A stretch of DNA of 64,000 nt from positions 496,001-560,000 of the forward strand of contig JAGPYM010000006.1 of NCBI GenBank assembly GCA_020736575.1, written 5' to 3'. The notes below the pieces were generated by a model that did no database searches, was not told where the DNA came from, and saw only the letters and a list, made by a program, of their open reading frames with translations. A program made the position numbers and the translations under genes. Below are positions 63,601-64,000 of the stretch, piece after piece; position 1 is the stretch's first letter; the number at the start of each line of letters is the position of its first letter. The DNA is from Thelonectria olida (Eukaryota; Ascomycota; Sordariomycetes; Hypocreales; Nectriaceae).

Positions 63601-64000
63601 GCTGCTGCGAATGCGTTGTGCTGTGCTGTCTATTCGCTCTCCACCTCGATCCAGTCCGTCCAGGCTGGCGAGAAAGAGACTCACTCGCTCGCTCACCATG
63701 ACCACGAACGGAGGCAAGGAGGGCCTTCCTTGGAGGCGGAGGCAAGACAAGGAGTGAGAGGGAGTATCCGTTGTTGGTGACGGCCGGACCGATCGCATCT
63801 TCATGCCTGTCCTATCGCATGGCATGGATCCATGGTTCCCTCTCCGGCGACAAGGATCATGTCTCTTTGTGCGAGCGAGTGAGATGGTCTGAATGCGTTT
63901 GCCAGCTGTAAAAGGTCACGGTCATGTATGTACAGTAGTTGACGTCGCAGTCTCTGAGCTTGAACCCTCTAGTTATTCCCTCTCGTCCGTCCGATACTGT

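Larger units (their letters stand above)
58163..64000. other. Long gene-free region downstream of hapX
   Basis: About 5.8 kb to the window end. No frame has a recognisable product. It contains GT, GACAC, GAGAT, CGCCAA and GGAT-type simple repeats and a poly-T tract near 60590-60606. It may hold the promoter of a gene beyond the window or non-coding RNA. Confidence 0.5.

Overview
This window is nuclear DNA of a filamentous ascomycete, most likely a Sordariomycete. The evidence is short GT-AG introns of about 50-190 bp, typical fungal intron branch sites, CT-rich leaders, a one-exon HapX with its cysteine-rich regions, an AA11 chitin-type LPMO, and a tRNA gene with a small intron. No bacterial, viral or transposon gene was recognised. 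I found 19 protein-coding genes and one tRNA gene. Splice sites were chosen by reading frame and protein continuity, not by transcript evidence.

Layout. 0-7.2 kb: an uncharacterised protein kinase joined to a von Willebrand A-type domain, a cytochrome P450, a secreted AA11 LPMO and a tRNA-Ala(AGC). 7.9-15.3 kb: RagA/Gtr1 GTPase, the p97 adaptor Shp1/p47, then two mitochondrial membrane-protein insertases side by side (MIM1 outer membrane, OXA1 inner membrane), and an orphan cysteine-containing secreted protein. 15.2-21.9 kb: a 6.7-kb gene-free stretch with simple repeats and a phased ACGTGG cluster. 21.9-29.3 kb: URC4/DUF1688, FAL1 (eIF4A-III) divergent from the splicing factor SF3a subunit 3, then SLX1. 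29.3-43 kb: KDM5-type H3K4 demethylase with a long leader, GTP cyclohydrolase I divergent from TAF11. 43.6-52.1 kb: a small bZIP factor, a secreted SurE-type phosphatase, mitochondrial ribosomal protein uL1m and COG2. 56.3-58.2 kb: HapX, the iron regulator, flanked by 4.2 kb and 5.8 kb without recognisable genes.

Functional picture. Most genes are single-copy housekeeping genes (splicing, transcription, Golgi trafficking, mitochondrial biogenesis, TORC1 signalling, folate/pterin synthesis, DNA repair). There is no convincing biosynthetic cluster: the P450 and LPMO lack partner enzymes. The most unusual items are the kinase-vWA protein, the MIM1-OXA1 neighbourhood, the orphan secreted protein, the intron-bearing tRNA-Ala with a glycine/proline-like body, and several compact regulatory motif clusters in the long intergenic regions. 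I did not find a clearly new multi-gene system.
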